A stretch of 64,000 nucleotides of DNA from Pseudisothecium myosuroides (Eukaryota; Streptophyta; Bryopsida; Hypnales; Lembophyllaceae), in contig OX637287.1 in assembly GCA_951799445.1 (NCBI GenBank), forward strand, positions 31,204,224-31,268,223. The letters run 5' to 3'. Both the position numbers and the translations under genes were made by a program. Numbering within the stretch: the stretch's first letter is position 1; every line of letters starts with the position of its first letter. Under the pieces are notes generated by a model, which had not been told where the DNA came from, did no database searches, and was given only the letters and a program-made list of their open reading frames with translations. This document shows, piece by piece, positions 60,863 to 64,000 of the stretch.

Positions 60863-61015
60863 CACTACAAGAGAATTCAATTTTTTTGTTGATTTGGTCG
60901 TGTTGTCCTAGATCAAAATCAACAAAAAAGTGAACCAATTCAACAAATTATTGTCCTAATCAACAAAAAAATGTCCAGGACAATGCGACCAAATCAACAG
61001 AAAAATTGAATTCTC
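60863..61015. mobile_element. CACTA-type foldback MITE, right tip lost
   Basis: CACTACAAGAGAATTCAATT.. pairs with ..AATTGAATTCTC; the last CTTGTAGTG is missing. Inner arms TTGTTGATTTGGTCG and CGACCAAATCAACA pair. It is inserted in block B, where the left copy (about 25465) is uninterrupted. Confidence 0.75.
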
Positions 61016-61990
61016 AAATCAACACAAATTTGTATTTCTTACTTCACTACCAAGGTGCAAATTGAATAGATAATTCATGGTATAGAAATTTCAATGAAGG
61101 TGATAAATTCTATAGATAGAAAAAAATTGAATTCAATACTTTTGTATGAATAATGATAACATGTTTTGAAAGTTTCTATCATCATCAATTAGCTTTTAAG
61201 GTACAATACATAATATATTTATATGTAGATACTTGAGGTTAAGATACTTTATCTTGATTTATTCCTCTACATTGATTTATTTTATTAGTTCATGTTATAA
61301 AATGAATAGACATATAGTTATAACTTTTTTCAAGGGAAAAATACTTATATCCTTACAAAAATATTCTTTTTTGTAAGAAGTTGTAACCATCTATAAATTC
61401 ACTAATAGGAGAAATCAATGTAGCTTCAGTAATCGTCATCCAATGTGGATGAGTTTTTGCATTATCTTTTAAGTCAATTTATTGTATGACCATTTTTTAA
61501 TAATTCATGAATAAAAATGCATATCAATAATCATAGCTATATTACTTAAGTCAATTTCATTAGAATAACTTTGATAAGTGTAAGACCCTCATACTAATTG
61601 AATGACATTTGGATGGATTCACGTGGTTTGACCAGATTGTAGACTTAGAAATTTTTTCTTCTGAAAATTGTATCAAAGTTGGATGGAAGTTGGATGGAAA
61701 TCATTAATTGTTTGAAATAGGATGGAAATAGTATACCATATTGTATATGTTAGGGGCAAATTCAACAATAGGTTGCCAGAATACTTTATTTTTCAAAGTC
61801 GCATGGTTTGGCAAGCTCAAAATCACATTCTAGGATTTGGGCACCTTATGCTATAACTTTTTTTAGTTTTCATCTACTACAATTATTTTGGTTTTGATTG
61901 TAGTGTCTTTTCTTATTTTGTGTTGTTGTATCTTTATAAGTTGATGTGTTTTTATTACCACTTCTTTTTTTGGTTGTTTTGTTTTGTTGA
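61016..61990. other. AT-rich spacer, nothing recognised
   Basis: Only about 61030-61110 matches block B (near 25380-25460, inverted). No gene is seen. Confidence 0.4.
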
Positions 61991-62044
61991 TTTGTATCAT
62001 AGTCTTTATTAGGTCTCCACTATTATTTCAAACCAAAACCATCC

Positions 62045-62450
62045 AATTCATTTTAGAATAAACTGTAATCCCATCTAGTTGACTTTAGACAAGACAGACC
62101 CCATCAAGTGATTTAAGACAAACAAAACCCCCATCTAAGTGATTTTGACAAGTCGACCCATTCAATCGATTTTGGAACAAGCTTGAATCCCATCCAGTTG
62201 ATTTTTGACAAGTTAGACTCATCCAATTGATTTTAGAACAAGCATGAATCCCATCTAGTTGACTTTAACAAGCCTAAATTCCGGCATCCAGTTGATTTTA
62301 GGACAAACTTTTTGAACCCTGTCTAGTTGACTATACACTAGCCAGACCCCATCCAAGTGATTTTATACAATCCAGACCCCCATCCAAGTGATTTAGACAA
62401 GCCAAATCCCATCCAGTGATTTTAGGACAAAGTAGACTCCTTCCAATTAG
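62045..62450. repeat. Minisatellite D, third array
   Basis: About 11 imperfect units such as GACAAGTCGACCCATTCAAT and GAACAAGCTTGAATCCCATC occur, in the same orientation as 55795-56440. Confidence 0.88.
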
Positions 62451-62795
62451 GAATCGGGGCTAGTCAAATTGGACCTCAACTGAATACTGAGAGGCCTATA
62501 AAAGAACTTGGAAAGGTCATAAGGTTTGTGTCTTTTACTATAAAAGACAACTAATTTATAGTTTTGGATTTTCAATGTGCTAGAATTTCAAACTTTCAAA
62601 AATATAAAATATAAAATGAATATTTAATATTATATAAATCCATATAATATTTAATTTTCATCTTAAAATAATAAAATCATTCTTGTATTGACCTTAGGGT
62701 TGGAAATATTCATGCTTTTACCTCTACATGATCCATTTGTCAACTTTAAATGGATATGAAGTTCTTTTGAGTTTAAAGGTACACAACATTTTTAA

Positions 62796-63716
62796 CCCCT
62801 AAAGGACCAAGGCCTTTTTTCTGCCAAAAAACACTCAAAACTGCCATTTCTATAGCAAAAAGTAAAAAAAACTGAAAATTGTTTCTTCTTCACATCTAAC
62901 TGTAGGACCTTACACCTAACTAGTATGAGAGTGTGTTGAAAAAAATTCAGAATTTTTGACCGCATAGATTGCAAGATATCTACTTTTAAAGTGAAAAAAA
63001 CAAGTTTTTCAGCACATTGCGGGACTAGATTTTTTGACTTTTAACATTTTTAACTTAAAATTTTTGCAATATAGAGTTTTGAGCTTTAAATATTTATAGT
63101 GGATAATTGAGTTGAGAGTCTAGGGGAAAAAAACCCTCAAAAAAACTTAATTATCATTCTTAAAAAAATTGTTAAGTAGGAGTAGGTACGAGACAGAAGG
63201 AAAATCTAAAATATTAATATATTTTAGATGGAATTAAAATGCACTAATCCCAGTGGTGAGATTGTTCAAGCAAGTAAACTAAACCATGAAAAAAAATGCA
63301 GAAATTGCAAAATTTGCATTCAAAAATGCATCCTATAAGTTATTTTTTTCAAGAAGATGCTCTAACTTCCCGAAAAACAAGAATGTCCATAACTTTCTCA
63401 TAACAAATCCAAATGAAATGAATCAAAGCTTTCCAGATAGGCAAAAATATAATCTATGAGAATTTTCTTTTATGAAATTCAAAAAAAGAAAATTGTAAAT
63501 TTTTTTTGCTGCCCGCCATCCCCCTATTTTGAGCTTATTTGGTCATAACTATTGTTCCCAGGCACCAATTGTGAAAAAAATTATATTCCCACAAAGTGTA
63601 TCAGTTTTTCTATCTTGAAAAAAAGTTTCAAAAAATCACGACAAAATTTCAGCCTGTAGGTACCTGCCCAAAGTCCCATGATTTGTCCAGTGAACGGACA
63701 CTTGGTCCTTTAGGGG
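62796..63716. mobile_element. TTAA-flanked MITE, long subfamily, best preserved copy
   Basis: TTAA lies at 62792-62795 and 63717-63720. The TIRs CCCCTAAAGGACCAAG are a perfect 16 bp at both ends. The element is 921 bp with no meaningful ORF. Unoccupied sites near 46408-46424 and (inverted) near 23940-23960 show a single TTAA at the same place, so this is a genuine insertion with TTAA duplication. The TTAA target and CCC start are characteristic of piggyBac-type elements; the transposase is not in the window. Confidence 0.9.
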
Positions 63717-63888
63717 TTAAAGCAACCAAGAAAATAACATTGGTGAAGTAAATAGTTCTCAAACTCTATAATTTGAGGATAGACAAAATGTTTAAAAATT
63801 TTCCCTCATTTGATCTACAATGCAATAGGATGCCAATTGTATGAAATATGTGAATAAGGCACTTAGTTTAGATCCTCCTAATTTTGTA

Positions 63889-64000
63889 CTACCTCCGTCC
63901 CAAAATGATCTTTCTGTTGGACAAAGTGTTCTAGATTAAAGCTAAAAAATAACATTTTAAAGACATGTTTTGCATTGTAAGTAGAGTTTGGTGCACTCTT
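63889..64000. mobile_element. Stowaway-type element, left end, cut by window
   Basis: TA followed by CTACCTCCGTCCCAAAATGA matches the Stowaway terminal consensus. It is inserted in block B/A, where 46575 reads TTTGTAGTAATTTT without it. The right end is beyond the window. Confidence 0.7.

Larger units (their letters stand above)
61990..63890. repeat. Third copy of block B/A border, interrupted
   Basis: TATCATAGTCTTTATTAGGTC at about 61998 matches 45893. After minisatellite D (62045-62450) the block resumes at about 62565-62795. It is split by a TTAA element and continues at 63721-63890 with the same sequence as 46420-46580. Confidence 0.7.

Overview
The window is nuclear DNA of a land plant. 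Three spliced genes encode typical plant proteins, their introns have GT..AG borders, and the intergenic DNA is AT-rich by eye and full of small inverted-repeat transposons (CACTA-, Stowaway-, pogo- and TTAA-type). The protein flavour and modest introns make me lean towards a non-seed plant (bryophyte or lycophyte), but the sequence does not prove this. The first six bases are a HindIII site, as at the edge of a cloned insert.

Layout. 1-3180: repeats, including the end of a TTAA-flanked CCCTAGAA element, an intronless ORF with 23-residue charged repeats (1184-1633), and a 0.98 kb TTAA element. 3181-7148: a six-exon gamma-glutamylcyclotransferase (ChaC/GGCT2 type) on the plus strand. 7149-12873: AT-rich DNA with a pogo-like MITE. 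12874-17471: a twelve-exon base-exchange phosphatidylserine synthase on the minus strand, with MITEs upstream. 19803-34000: repeats. 35384-38566: a three-exon AVT1-type vacuolar amino acid transporter on the minus strand, with a possible leader exon near 40154-40310. 41977-64000: repeats again, with no gene recognised.

The repeat landscape is the most unusual part. A family with TIR CCCCTAAAGGACCAAG sits at TTAA sites in seven copies. For one copy, two unoccupied versions of the same site are present in the window, so the TTAA duplication (the hallmark of piggyBac-type transposition) can be read directly. A 5-6 kb repeat at 28.05-33.35 kb is present inverted at 49.5-55.8 kb, so the transporter gene lies in the loop of a long imperfect inverted repeat. 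The right arm carries MITE insertions that the left arm lacks.

The three genes are metabolic housekeeping genes: glutathione turnover, phospholipid synthesis and vacuolar amino acid transport. They do not form a cluster. No transposase, reverse transcriptase, tRNA, rRNA or CRISPR array was recognised.
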